A DNA stretch of 64,000 nucleotides, taken from Niastella vici (GTDB lineage: Bacteria; Bacteroidota; Bacteroidia; Chitinophagales; Chitinophagaceae). The translations under genes and the position numbers were made by a program. The notes beneath the pieces are model-generated. The model searched no databases. It was not told the DNA's origin and was given only the letters and a program-made list of their open reading frames with translations. Position 1 is the first letter of the stretch. Every line of letters starts with the position of its first letter. The DNA lies in contig NZ_LVYD01000049.1 of NCBI RefSeq assembly GCF_002077945.1, positions 62,001 to 126,000 of the forward strand, given 5' to 3'. This document shows positions 54,501 to 63,452 of the stretch, in pieces.

Positions 54501-55604
54501 ATGGCTGGCATAAGCAAATATTATAGAAAGGCAGAAGAAGTGCAGCAGGCGATAACAATGTTCTGGCAATGGTTTATCGACAATGAACACCGGTTCAGAG
54601 GGCTTGAAAAGAATGATTCTGATCAGGCTTTGTCGTTTTTGGAAGAGTTGATAGCACAAATGCAGCCATTTAATCCTTATCTTAAAGCACTGGCCGGTCC
54701 CGATAATAACGATAATTACGAACTCATCATAACCTCCGATGGCGATATCGCCTTGTTTAGTAAGGTAGAAGAACTGGTTAGTGCCGCGCCTGCGGTTCCC
54801 AACTGGGTATTCACTGCACATAAACCCGCCCTCGGTTTTGAAGGAATCAGCATCGATCTGTACGGACTTCAATTCACTGCCGACACTACCAGCTTTTATC
54901 CTATTGTTCAGGAAAATTATCCCGATGAAGTAAGTATTGTGATCACCCATAACGGGTACAACAAGGAGCTCGATGAACATTTTCAGGCTGGCGGAATGAT
55001 CTATCTCGAGAACGGGTTGGGCGAAGTGAACACCGCCACCAAGATCGATAATTATGAAACCGGCCCTGTACCACCCGCCGGGGAGGGCATTGAGATCATC
55101 CCCATTACAAAACTGAGCGAATATTTAAACTGGCGCGAAAAAGAATTTGTCGAGAAATACGAATCGGTTCCGGCCGAACGCCCCGATACCTATCATTTAC
55201 TGGAAGCGGAAGACAAGGATGGAAAAAAGATCCTGCTTACCGTTAATATGGAATGCAGGTATTGGGACAAAAAGCCCGCGTATTCCTGGTTGCTGCAGGT
55301 GAATATAAACTATACCGGTGACGAAACCGGGTTCCCGTTAGAAGAGCAGCTGATCGCCCTGCAAACACTCGAAGAAGAGATCTTTACCCTGCTGCCGGGC
55401 GATCGCACCATTTTGGCCGGAAATAAAACCTACGACAATTGCAAGAATATTTATTTTTACGTTAGTGAATACAAAACAACGGCTGCTTTACTGAACCAGT
55501 ATGTAGAAAGCAAGGAAACCCAGTATGAAATATTGTTCTTTATACGAAGAGATAAATACTGGCGCACCATGGAACAATATTTCAATTTGCCAATTGAGGA
55601 TTGA
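54501..55604 (+). CDS. Hypothetical cytoplasmic protein (possibly DUF695-like)
   Basis: A 367-residue protein without signal or membrane segments. The first half opens with a helical region (VQQAITMFWQWFIDNEHRF), then NYELIITSDGDIALFSKVEELVSAAP and VPNWVFTAHKP. The second half (about 225-367) has WREKEFVEKYESVPAERPDTYHLLEAEDKDGKK and a final stretch typical of two-layer alpha/beta DUF695-like proteins. That assignment is tentative. No operon partner is evident: the kinase gene follows after 141 bp. Confidence 0.72.
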   Translation: MAGISKYYRKAEEVQQAITMFWQWFIDNEHRFRGLEKNDSDQALSFLEELIAQMQPFNPYLKALAGPDNNDNYELIITSDGDIALFSKVEELVSAAPAVPNWVFTAHKPALGFEGISIDLYGLQFTADTTSFYPIVQENYPDEVSIVITHNGYNKELDEHFQAGGMIYLENGLGEVNTATKIDNYETGPVPPAGEGIEIIPITKLSEYLNWREKEFVEKYESVPAERPDTYHLLEAEDKDGKKILLTVNMECRYWDKKPAYSWLLQVNINYTGDETGFPLEEQLIALQTLEEEIFTLLPGDRTILAGNKTYDNCKNIYFYVSEYKTTAALLNQYVESKETQYEILFFIRRDKYWRTMEQYFNLPIED

Positions 55605-55745
55605 GTTTGTAAGTTTATGCGATAATTGTTGATGAGATGGCTGAAACTCAGGAACTTACCGGGATGGGTCAGAAATAAAAAAAAGCTTTTTACGTTAGGT
55701 TTTTATTATATTCAATTTCCTTAGAAACAACACGATAGTAGCTGT

Positions 55746-57167
55746 ATGCACGTCTTACGCCTGGATTTATTGCGTTATTGGGGGTTCATAAAATCTATCG
55801 GAGTTACGCCCGATATGGAAGAGTATGAGAAAAGGAAAATGAGCATCTTTAACCAGCTTAATTTCCTGGGTATCATTACGGGCGTTATAGTACCCATCAT
55901 CGGAATTTTTTTTAATGACCACCTGCCGCCACTTGCCTGGTTTATTGCCGGGTCACCGTTAGCCATCAGTGTAATAGTGCTTTGGTTGAATTCCGAAAAA
56001 TATTATGAGCAGGCCCGCCTCGTTTATTTCAGTTTATATCCTATTGCCACCTGCCTGGTGTACCTGGGAAAAGTTGATGTGGGGGTTGAGCTGTTCTTCG
56101 TACTGTACGGCGTTTTATCGGTATTCTTTTTACAACAGATCATTCATATCATATTTGCGTTCACCTTATCGGTGACCTGTTACTTTTTTGCCTGCATTGT
56201 TCCGCACGATTTTTATTTCAGGCTGGTGACGGTCAATTATTATTTTTATGTATTCAATCACCTCACTGCCATCTCCTTCATCTTTTACGCTATCTATTTT
56301 ATAAAGCAGGAAAATACCGGCTATCACTACAGCCTGCATAACAAATCGGAAGAATTGCATCGCCGCAATATTGAAAGCGAACTGCAAAAACGGGAAATAG
56401 CCCAGAAGGCATACCTGCTCGAAGAACAAACCGCCAAGCTAACTGAGTTGAACCAGCTAAAGAATAAATTATTCTCCGTTATTGCCCATGATCTTAAAAC
56501 GCCTATGTATGCGTTGCGGAACCTGTTCAATAATATGCACCTCAATGAAATGCCGGTTAAAGAATTAAAGGCCCTGTTACCCGGTATCGTAAATGAAATG
56601 AATTACACCACCAACCTCATGGAGAACCTGTTGCAATGGGCCAAATCGCAAATGGAAAATTCGTCCCTGCAACCCGAGGTGCTGGATATTGAAACCATGA
56701 TAAGCCGGGTATTGCAAATGTTACACTGGCAGGCCAGCAATAAACGCATTTACCTGGAATCGCAGATAGAAGAACCGCTGTTTTGTTATGCCGATAAGGA
56801 AATGGTGAACCTGGTATTACGCAACCTGTTGTCTAATGCTATCAAGTTCACGCCTGAGAACGGTCATGTACGGGTAGGGGCCAGGGAACGCGCCTCCTGT
56901 GTTGAGATCTTTGTGCAGGACGACGGTGTTGGCATCAGTGCCGAACGCCAGAACCAATTGTTTGGCGATATGTTTTACTCAACCAAAGGCACTAATTCGG
57001 AAACCGGTACCGGCCTGGGACTTATGCTGTGCAAGGATTTTCTGGAAAAGAACGGCGGCCGCATAGCAGTAAAAAGCCAGCCCGGAAAAGGCAGCACGTT
57101 TACGGTTACCCTGCCCAGGTTCGGTGGCGATAAAGGACCGCGGGTGTCCATGAGCAATGGGCAATAA
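55746..57167 (+). CDS. Membrane sensor histidine kinase
   Basis: A 473-residue kinase. Six hydrophobic segments (about 35-190; for example FLGIITGVIVPIIGIFF, PLAWFIAGSPLAISVIVLWL, HIIFAFTLSVTCYFFA) form a membrane sensor without a periplasmic domain. A coiled linker leads to HisKA with His248 (FSVIAHDLKTPMYALRNLF). The HATPase domain has LRNLLSNAIKFTPENG, VQDDGVGISAERQ, GTGLGLMLCKDFLEKNGG and GKGSTFTVTLP. This 7TM-like type resembles kinases that sense small diffusible signals or membrane state. No response regulator is adjacent. Confidence 0.9.
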   Translation: MHVLRLDLLRYWGFIKSIGVTPDMEEYEKRKMSIFNQLNFLGIITGVIVPIIGIFFNDHLPPLAWFIAGSPLAISVIVLWLNSEKYYEQARLVYFSLYPIATCLVYLGKVDVGVELFFVLYGVLSVFFLQQIIHIIFAFTLSVTCYFFACIVPHDFYFRLVTVNYYFYVFNHLTAISFIFYAIYFIKQENTGYHYSLHNKSEELHRRNIESELQKREIAQKAYLLEEQTAKLTELNQLKNKLFSVIAHDLKTPMYALRNLFNNMHLNEMPVKELKALLPGIVNEMNYTTNLMENLLQWAKSQMENSSLQPEVLDIETMISRVLQMLHWQASNKRIYLESQIEEPLFCYADKEMVNLVLRNLLSNAIKFTPENGHVRVGARERASCVEIFVQDDGVGISAERQNQLFGDMFYSTKGTNSETGTGLGLMLCKDFLEKNGGRIAVKSQPGKGSTFTVTLPRFGGDKGPRVSMSNGQ

Positions 57168-57178
57168 ATAGTATTTCT

Positions 57179-57255
57179 GATTTTGGGATGTAGAGATTTC
57201 GGGATCGTATCAGGTTCGGCATGCTGCCCGATCTCAAAATCACGAAATCTCTACA
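57179..57255. repeat. Two interleaved inverted repeats between convergent genes
   Basis: GATTTTGGGAT (57179-57189) pairs with ATCTCAAAATC (57231-57241). TGTAGAGATTTCGGGAT (57189-57205) pairs with ATCACGAAATCTCTACA (57239-57255, one mismatch). The order is arm 1, arm 2, arm 1', arm 2', so the stems cannot nest: they would form a pseudoknot or two alternative hairpins. It may end transcription from both sides. Confidence 0.6.
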
Positions 57256-57262
57256 GCGGCAA

Positions 57263-58092
57263 TTACTTAAAGATCCTGTCGAAGAATTCCTTCATATCTT
57301 TCCAGCTTGCGCTATCAGCAGCGGCATTATAGGCAATGGGAATATTCCATTTTTTACCAACTTCTGTAGCTTTGGGATTCGTGAACGCATGTACGGCGCC
57401 GGCATAGGTTTTGAACGTTAGATCGGCGTGTATAGAATCCATTTGCTTTTTGAATTTGTCAACTTCTTCTTTTTTTACAAAGGGATCATCAGCACCATGG
57501 CAAACCAGTATTTTGGCTTTCAGGAGGTCTTTATTGGCCGGTGTGCCCACCAGGGTGCCATGAAAGCTCACTACGCCTTTAAACGGTTCGCCAAGGCGGG
57601 CTGCGTTCAATACCATACCACCGCCAAAACAATAACCAATAGCAGCAATTTTACCGGTATCTGTTTGCATATAACTTTTTAACGCCACCAGGGCTGCATC
57701 GATACGTGCTTTTGCCTTTTGTGGGTTGGTGTAAAATGGCATGGCCAGCTTACCCGCTGTGGCCGGTGAGTCGGTAGTGAGGCCGTTGCCATACATATCC
57801 ATGGCCATGGCAATATAACCCAGTTTGGCCAGCTCACGGGCCCGCATTTTGGGATAGTCATTCAGGCCCCACCATTCAGGAATGATCAGTATGGCCGGGC
57901 GTTTGGTATCGATGCTGGTATCATAGGCTACATATCCGTTCATGGTGGTGCTATCACCGGCAAAACTGATGTCCATTTCCCTGATGCCGGGCGCTTTGGC
58001 AGCAGCCGGCTGACTGGTTTCTTTTGACGGCTGCAGGATGCAATTGTAGCCAGCATGATCAGCAAAAAAGCAAAGCCAACAGAGTGTTTCAT
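57263..58092 (-). CDS. Dienelactone hydrolase family lipoprotein, apparently frameshifted
   Basis: The hydrolase frame (57263-57976, 237 codons from MDISFAG) has the alpha/beta-hydrolase triad of the family: nucleophile Cys116 in GYCFGGG, the Asp in HGADDPF and the His in AGAVHAF. It starts without a signal. In another frame directly upstream, the ATG at 58092 begins a perfect lipoprotein signal peptide (MKHSVGFAFLLIMLATIASC). Adding one A to the A4 run (plus-strand T run 58022-58025) joins them as SRQ-KETSQPAAAKAPGIREMDIS. The true product is therefore probably a periplasmic, membrane-anchored hydrolase. The gap could be a real mutation or a read error. The family hydrolyses dienelactones and related esters; the substrate is unknown. 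Confidence 0.82.
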
Positions 58093-58120
58093 GATAAATG
58101 TTATTTTATTGGTTAGTAGT

Positions 58121-58951
58121 TTACACTTTCGAATAAACACCGCTTTCCAGCATGATCTTTCCCTCAATAAGGTTTGTATGCAGGTTCCTTAGTTTTTCCA
58201 GCGCGGTATCGCCCATCAGTAAATGCAATCCCAATGCCGGTAATCCTTTTTGGGCAATGCGGGTGAACAGGTTGTTGAAGAATGCGATCCCTTTGGCGGT
58301 TTCATCCTTTACCTGTATGCGTTGAAAACCGGTTTCAATCAACAGTTCCTGCAGTTGCGGGGAGGTCGCTAAAAAGCTCATGGAAGCATCGGAAGCCCAG
58401 GGAACCGGAAATTGTATGGGCAATTGATCATGGCTCAGGATATCGTAATACACAAAACGTGCACCTGTAATTAATACGCGATGTACCTCGCTGTAAAAAG
58501 TTTTTTTATCGGCAATGTTCATTTGCACATGCTGTGTAAATACGGTATCAAAGCTATTGTTATCAAAAGGTAATGCCAACACGCTGCCGGTTACAAACCG
58601 GGTAGCATGTTGTAACCCTGTTAATGCTGATAATTGTTGAGCGGTACGTATATAGTCGGCGGTGATATCAATACCGGTAACCACGCAGCCGTATTCATCG
58701 GCCAGCAGGCGGCAGGTTCCGCCCAAACCACAACCGGCATCGAGGATGCGCATGCCGGGTTGCAGGCCTGCCGCTGCTGCCAGCTCACGCGATACTTCCT
58801 GCCCGCGAACATGAAACTCATCTATAGGCGCCATGTCTTTCCTGGTTATATTACCGGGCATAATACCGGTCCTGGCAAGGGCCTGCAGAATGGTTTCATA
58901 TAAATGATCGTGGGCGTAATGGGCCTCTATTAAAGAATCGTGGGTGTTCAT
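58121..58951 (-). CDS. SAM-dependent methyltransferase (class I, UbiE-like)
   Basis: A 276-residue enzyme from the ATG at 58951 (MNTHDSLIE); a TTG at 58966 is the only other start. The SAM-binding motif is ILDAGCGLGGTCRLLA near 72-87, followed by VTGIDITADYIRTAQ, VTGSVLALPFDNNSFDTVFTQHVQMNI and RVLITGARFVYYDIL. The arrangement recalls UbiE and sarcosine/dimethylglycine N-methyltransferases; the substrate cannot be predicted. It lies 28 bp before the dienelactone-hydrolase lipoprotein on the same strand, so they are probably co-transcribed. Confidence 0.88.
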   Translation of the reverse strand: MNTHDSLIEAHYAHDHLYETILQALARTGIMPGNITRKDMAPIDEFHVRGQEVSRELAAAAGLQPGMRILDAGCGLGGTCRLLADEYGCVVTGIDITADYIRTAQQLSALTGLQHATRFVTGSVLALPFDNNSFDTVFTQHVQMNIADKKTFYSEVHRVLITGARFVYYDILSHDQLPIQFPVPWASDASMSFLATSPQLQELLIETGFQRIQVKDETAKGIAFFNNLFTRIAQKGLPALGLHLLMGDTALEKLRNLHTNLIEGKIMLESGVYSKV

Positions 58952-59153
58952 ATACTGCTGTATCAATAATTGAACAAGATTGGCGGGATAAATGTACAGG
59001 AATAATTATTGCAAATTTTTATATGAGAGTATTGCTGCGGTTTAGTTATGAGTTTTAGAGTTTTCCGGCCTATGAAGTGATTAAGTGAAAAATTGAAGGA
59101 AAGCTAAAAATTACCGGGTTAACATAGAACTAAAAACTAAATAACTTAATAAC

Positions 59154-59161
59154 TATATTTG
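59154..59161 (+). promoter_or_regulatory. Candidate -7 element very close to the prfB start
   Basis: TATATTTG lies 4 bp before the prfB ATG (59166). If used, transcription would begin at or near the start codon, giving a leaderless message. No -33 TTTG is at the right distance, so this is tentative. Confidence 0.35.
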
Positions 59162-59165
59162 CGCT

Positions 59166-60261
59166 ATGACACAAGAAAAAATAAATGATATGAGGTCCCG
59201 CCTTGGTGGACTGAGGAGGTTTCTTTGACGTCGACAATCGTCAGTACAAGATCAATGAAGAGAAACAACTTTCCCTTTCGCCCGGTTTTTGGGATGATAA
59301 CAAACGGGCAACCGAGATACTCAAAAGCATTAAACTAAACGAATTCTGGATGAAGCTCTACGACCTGTCAAAAGCGGCCGTGGAGGATTTTGTTGTGCTG
59401 TTTGATTTCTGGAAAGCCGGCGAAGCCAGCGAAGAAGAAACCAAAGAGGCTTATGAAAAAGCCCTGCAACAACTGGATGAAGCCGAATTCAAGAGCACCC
59501 TTAACCAGCCGGAAGACGAACTGCCGGGCGTACTGCAAATAAACAGCGGCGCCGGTGGAACCGAAAGCCAGGACTGGGCCGAAATGCTGGCGCGTATGTA
59601 CCGCATGTATGGCGAAAAACAGGGCTGGCAGGTAACCGAGCTCGACTGGCAGGAGGGAGATGGCGCCGGTATTAAAAGCGCTACCCTGCAATTTGACGGC
59701 CCCTTTGCCTATGGCTTTTTAAAGGCCGAGAGCGGCGTTCACCGCCTGGTGCGTATATCGCCGTTCGATAGCAATGCCCGCCGTCATACCTCGTTTGCCT
59801 CGGTGTTTGCATACCCGCTGGTCGATGACAGTATTGAGGTGGCGGTAAACCCCGCCGACCTGGAATGGGAGTTTTACCGAAGCGGTGGTAAGGGCGGGCA
59901 GAACGTTAACAAGGTGGAAACGGCTGTGCGTTTAAAGCACCTTCCCAGCGGTATTGTGGTAGAATGCCAGAAAGCCCGTACGCAGGGCGAGAACCGCGAA
60001 ATGGCGCTGCAAATGCTCAGGAGCCGCCTGTATGAAGAAGAGTTGCGGCGGCGCGAGGCCCTGAAGAATGCCACCAATGCGTCAAAGAAAAAGATAGAGT
60101 GGGGAAGTCAGATCCGCAGCTATGTATTTCATCCCTATAAAATGATCAAGGACCATCGTACCGATTATGAAGTAGGGAATGTGCAGCCGGTAATGGATGG
60201 CGAGCTCGACGGCTTTATAAAAGCCTATTTGATGATGGAAAAAGAAGCAGAAACAAATTAA
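59166..60261 (+). CDS. prfB: Peptide chain release factor 2, programmed +1 frameshift
   Basis: The gene starts at 59166 and has an in-frame TGA at codon 21 (59226-59228). A +1 shift at CTT-TGA-C continues as LDVDNRQYK into the long frame ending at 60261, giving 364 residues. The frame as read by ORF finders begins only at 59350 and lacks the first 60 or so residues. The release-factor features are the stop-codon-recognition tripeptide SPF ([13 protein letters not shown]) and the catalytic GGQ ([17 protein letters not shown]). RF2 ends translation at UGA and UAA. The shift autoregulates RF2 level: low RF2 favours the shift. A hairpin terminator follows the gene. Confidence 0.96.
59211..59229 (+). 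promoter_or_regulatory. prfB recoding site
   Basis: AGGAGG (59214-59219) is a Shine-Dalgarno-like stimulator directly before TTT-CTT-TGA-C (59220-59229), the slippery CTT and weak UGA context of bacterial RF2 genes. Spacing from AGGAGG to CTT is 3 bases, as in the known site. Confidence 0.93.
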
Positions 60262-60285
60262 GACCCCGTCAACTGGCGGTAAATA

Positions 60286-60322
60286 AAAAAGGGTGCAGCC
60301 TGTTATGGACTGCACCCTTTTT
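60286..60322 (+). terminator. Hairpin terminator of prfB
   Basis: AAAAAGGGTGCAG and CTGCACCCTTTTT form a perfect 13-bp stem with an 11-base loop. It begins 25 bp after the stop. A second hairpin (AAAGCCAC with GTGGCTTT, 60389-60415) lies downstream. Confidence 0.87.
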
Positions 60323-60436
60323 CTTTTACTACGGTGTGTTAGGTGTTTTTATTGCTCTTCCGCCAGCTGGCGAAGTGGGGGGTAAAACAAAGCCACACTG
60401 ATCAGGCGTGGCTTTGCTTTTGTGAGTGTATCTCAG

Positions 60437-60520
60437 CACTGAGAACCCAGAAACTCATCACTGAGAACTCAGAAGTAGTTTGCCTGCAGTTTCATAGCTC
60501 TCACCATGTCTGCAGGCAAA
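60437..60520. repeat. Heptad-like direct repeat and 11-bp inverted repeat
   Basis: CACTGAG-AACCCAG (60437-60450) recurs as CACTGAG-AACTCAG (60459-60472). Close by, TTTGCCTGCAG (60479-60489) and CTGCAGGCAAA (60510-60520) form a perfect inverted repeat around 20 bases. No gene overlaps. It may be a further intergenic element of the heptad type or a small structured RNA. Confidence 0.45.
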
Positions 60521-60597
60521 ATATGAATACACCAATTAATATTTCCAAGAGTAATTATTAAACCAATCCGGCATTACTCATGTATATACTTCATTGA

Positions 60598-61509
60598 TTA
60601 CCTCATTGCAGATTCGTTGCTGAGGCCTTGTGCATATAAAGAACCAGGTAATACGTTCCAGATCAAGGACACCATACGGCGACGTTTGTCATCAGCCTTA
60701 TAGTCTTTCACTCTGTCTGGATAAGGTAATTCTTCACCTTTACCCATCCATTTAATGTCGTAGTTGATGAGTTTGGGGTTAGGAATAAGACCTTCGTTTA
60801 TTTTGATAAGGTCAACCAACAGGTTGGCAATAGATTTTGCTCTAAGTTCTGATAATTTAACGTTCAACTCCTGACGTGTGGGGTTGTTCGTTTTCATTTT
60901 TGCGAGCAGCGGCGAGTACAAAGGAGATTCCTTTGCGATCGGCGTCTCGTCAGAGAAACCATAGCATACGATAACTGCCACGAATCGTTGTCTCGGGTGG
61001 TCCCCAAAGAACTTGATAATTCGCTGCACAATCGGTTCGATAGATTTTTTGGCCTCTTCCTGTTTTTCAGGAGGAATACCAAACATACCGGCAGGGAAGA
61101 AGGTGGCTGTTTCGAATGAAGAGAACGTGGAAATGTCATAAAGGTCGTTCAACGACTTCAGATCGGTCAACGCACTCTGGATGATTACGTTTGTGCGTTC
61201 AGCAAACTGAAGGATCTCTTCTTTGGTACCGGTTTTCTCTAATTGAACCGCAACGGCGAGCTGGGTATCGATCTTTCTCTCGGCCTCTTTGAGGTTCTTG
61301 ATGATCTCCTTACCAATGTCAGGATCCACTTCATAATTTTTTACTTTTTCAACTGTCAATGCGATGGCACGCTGAGCTTCTTTTTTTACAAGCTCAAGTG
61401 TTTCTTGTGTGGTTTTCGTCAGGTCTTGGACTTGTTTACTGGGGCCGCATGATACAAACATCCCCAGCGCCAGTCCTGATACGACCATGATTAATAGGCT
61501 ACGAAGCAT
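60598..61509 (-). CDS. OmpA-like lipoprotein
   Basis: A 303-residue lipoprotein; the lipobox ends at Cys21 (LGMFVSCGPSK). A long coiled region (about 25-125; TTQETLELVKKEAQRAIAL, EIIKNLKEAERKIDTQLAVAV) precedes an OmpA-like C-terminal half (about 135-295): ATFFPAGMFGIPPEKQEEAKKSI, FVAVIVCYGFSDETPI, LSELRAKSIANLLVDLI and the closing ADDKRRRMVSLIWNV. OmpA domains bind peptidoglycan, so this is probably an envelope anchor. It is the last gene of an operon, 15 bp after the VWA-like lipoprotein. Confidence 0.78.
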   Translation of the reverse strand: MLRSLLIMVVSGLALGMFVSCGPSKQVQDLTKTTQETLELVKKEAQRAIALTVEKVKNYEVDPDIGKEIIKNLKEAERKIDTQLAVAVQLEKTGTKEEILQFAERTNVIIQSALTDLKSLNDLYDISTFSSFETATFFPAGMFGIPPEKQEEAKKSIEPIVQRIIKFFGDHPRQRFVAVIVCYGFSDETPIAKESPLYSPLLAKMKTNNPTRQELNVKLSELRAKSIANLLVDLIKINEGLIPNPKLINYDIKWMGKGEELPYPDRVKDYKADDKRRRMVSLIWNVLPGSLYAQGLSNESAMR

Positions 61510-61524
61510 AAGAGTAAAGGTTTT

Positions 61525-62793
61525 TTAATAAGCGGGCCCAAACGTGACCTGCTCCTTTGGTTTACTAATTGGCTTTTTCGGATTGGTTCTTAAATGGATA
61601 CTGGAAGTATCTATCTGACTTTTAACGGCAGACATGCGAATATATTGGCTTTCTTTAACATTTTTTTCCTTTTTTGTTGGCGCTGGCGCCTCATTATAGG
61701 AATAAGAACTGTACGAATTGTAAGAATTACTATTCTCTTTTTTCGGTGCCACTTCTTTTACGATTTCACTAACTGGCGTTGGATCAGGCGTTTGTACAAC
61801 CGGGTTTTGTTTGTTCTTCGCAGCCTTCGTAATTTCCGGATCCGACTCAGTCACCGGCGTCCATGAAACGGACGTAATATTCGCAGATGATGGTAATTTT
61901 ACCTTTAGTAGTTTTTCGATCGACTCATTTATCTCATTAATATTGTCGTCTTTGATGAATGCGTACGATTTTATCCCCATTTCATTGAACCATTTGCTCC
62001 AGATGGTGGTGAGCAGGTTGTATTCACCCGTCCAGTCGTCTTTTGGGTTTAATTCCATCACGATCACTTTCAGGTTGGGGAATCTTTTATTCACCGGCAA
62101 CAAACCGTAATCACCTTCTTTAAAACGGCTGTTCCAGTCTGGGGCTTTTTTGAGGTTGTTGATGATCTGGGCGCAGGAAGTGTAGCGGTTGTTGCGCGAA
62201 GCGCGGCCGTTCAGGCTTTCAAAATCCATATACCCGTCGGTAATGATGAAAAGGGTGTTTTGCGCATCCTTTTCCAGGTCATCCTGCAGGTCTTCATTAA
62301 AATACTTCCAGATGTCGGCGCCCGCATAAGAAGTGCTGTTATTGCTGATCACTGCTTTTTTATAGATCTGCGGCAACAGGGTGTTGAAGTTCTTTTCTGT
62401 TTCTTCCAGCATCTTGGCCTTTTGTTCGGGCTGGGCCGAGGCCAGTTGCAGACGCAGGTTGCCGGCCATGTCATACACCTCGTTCGATGTAGTTCGCTGT
62501 GGAGCTACCATCAGCTTCAGTTTATCATTAACGGTGAAGTATAACCTGGTGGGATCTTTTGCGTTCAGCTTTGATTTAAAAGCGGCGTAGATCGATTGAA
62601 TGACCTGTATATCCTTTGGAACCTGTTGCTGGTTGTTAGCAAGGATGCGGTCGCTCAAATCGAGCAACATGATATAATTGTCTTTAGGCGGTGCGGAGCC
62701 ATCTTTCTTGGCGTCCTTCACTGCCTCTTCGATTTCATTGCAGCCTGCCAGTGCCCAGGCGCACATGATTGTGATGATGAGGTAACGTGCCAT
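61525..62793 (-). CDS. VWA-like lipoprotein
   Basis: A 422-residue lipoprotein with lipobox ALAGC near residue 18. The central domain (about 38-300) resembles a von Willebrand factor A fold: a metal-site-like DLSDR in NYIMLLDLSDRILAN near 45, then TLFIITDGYMDFESLNG near 195 and FPNLKVIVMELNPKDDW. The C-terminal 130 residues are low-complexity and disordered (SNSYNSYSSYSYNEAP; TRxNPKKPISKPKE). VWA domains mediate protein contacts. It is followed by the OmpA-like lipoprotein (15 bp) and preceded by the coiled-coil membrane protein (30 bp); the three probably form one envelope complex. Confidence 0.75.
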   Translation of the reverse strand: MARYLIITIMCAWALAGCNEIEEAVKDAKKDGSAPPKDNYIMLLDLSDRILANNQQQVPKDIQVIQSIYAAFKSKLNAKDPTRLYFTVNDKLKLMVAPQRTTSNEVYDMAGNLRLQLASAQPEQKAKMLEETEKNFNTLLPQIYKKAVISNNSTSYAGADIWKYFNEDLQDDLEKDAQNTLFIITDGYMDFESLNGRASRNNRYTSCAQIINNLKKAPDWNSRFKEGDYGLLPVNKRFPNLKVIVMELNPKDDWTGEYNLLTTIWSKWFNEMGIKSYAFIKDDNINEINESIEKLLKVKLPSSANITSVSWTPVTESDPEITKAAKNKQNPVVQTPDPTPVSEIVKEVAPKKENSNSYNSYSSYSYNEAPAPTKKEKNVKESQYIRMSAVKSQIDTSSIHLRTNPKKPISKPKEQVTFGPAY

Positions 62794-62823
62794 AACTCAA
62801 GGATAAAGAAACCTATTAAAAAA

Positions 62824-63390
62824 TTATTTGAAATAAGACTCCTGGAACTCTTTCAGCTCTTTAATATAGGCGTCGGTCCTTTCGTTGATGAGCTTGATCT
62901 GCTCTTCTCCTTTTTCGCGCCCGTATAAAGTAGCCAGGTAACCGTTCCAGCCGTCTCTGAAATAATTAATGTTCTTTTCAATAGCATCAACCGGCAGAAC
63001 CAGTCGGTCTTTTTCCTTGCTCAGGTCTTCCGCTCGTTGGGTTATCTGTTGCAGCTCCGTTTCATATAACATCCGTTTTTCTTCCAGTTGAAGGATCTCA
63101 TCCTGTAAACGATGTATACGTTTGTAGCGCAATTTCAGCTGGTTGCGTTTGCCCCATTCCATCTGCATTAAATAATACACAGAACTCCAGATGGCAAACA
63201 CGCCAAAACCCAAAAACAGCACCAGGTAAAAGCGTGAATCGCCGAATACCGGTACTATAAGCGTTTTAAATTCATCCCGGTTCAACTTGATCAGGATCTC
63301 ATTCACCGCGGTATGAACCTGAAGAGCGAGCAAAATGTCGCCAATAAAGACCAGGCTTAGCAATCCCCAAACAACTTTCTTGTATTTCAT
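62824..63390 (-). CDS. C-terminal part of a coiled-coil membrane protein
   Basis: A frame of 188 residues with two membrane helices (KVVWGLLSLVFIGDILLALQV; YLVLFLGFGVFAIWSSVYYLM), then a long coiled coil (LKLRYKRIHRLQDEILQLEEKRMLYETELQQITQ). It probably is not an independent gene. Immediately upstream, if one G is added to the G7 run at 63456-63462, the frame joins the preceding one as YPPLIVFPTIFFALGTSIHLF, a good membrane helix that runs into its MKYKK start. See the entry at 63453. Function unknown; it lies 30 bp before the VWA-like lipoprotein gene. Confidence 0.72.
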   Translation of the reverse strand: MKYKKVVWGLLSLVFIGDILLALQVHTAVNEILIKLNRDEFKTLIVPVFGDSRFYLVLFLGFGVFAIWSSVYYLMQMEWGKRNQLKLRYKRIHRLQDEILQLEEKRMLYETELQQITQRAEDLSKEKDRLVLPVDAIEKNINYFRDGWNGYLATLYGREKGEEQIKLINERTDAYIKELKEFQESYFK

Positions 63391-63452
63391 TCCTCTTTCG
63401 GAGAACAGATGGATCGATGTTCCCAGAGCAAAGAAAATAGTGGGGAATACGA

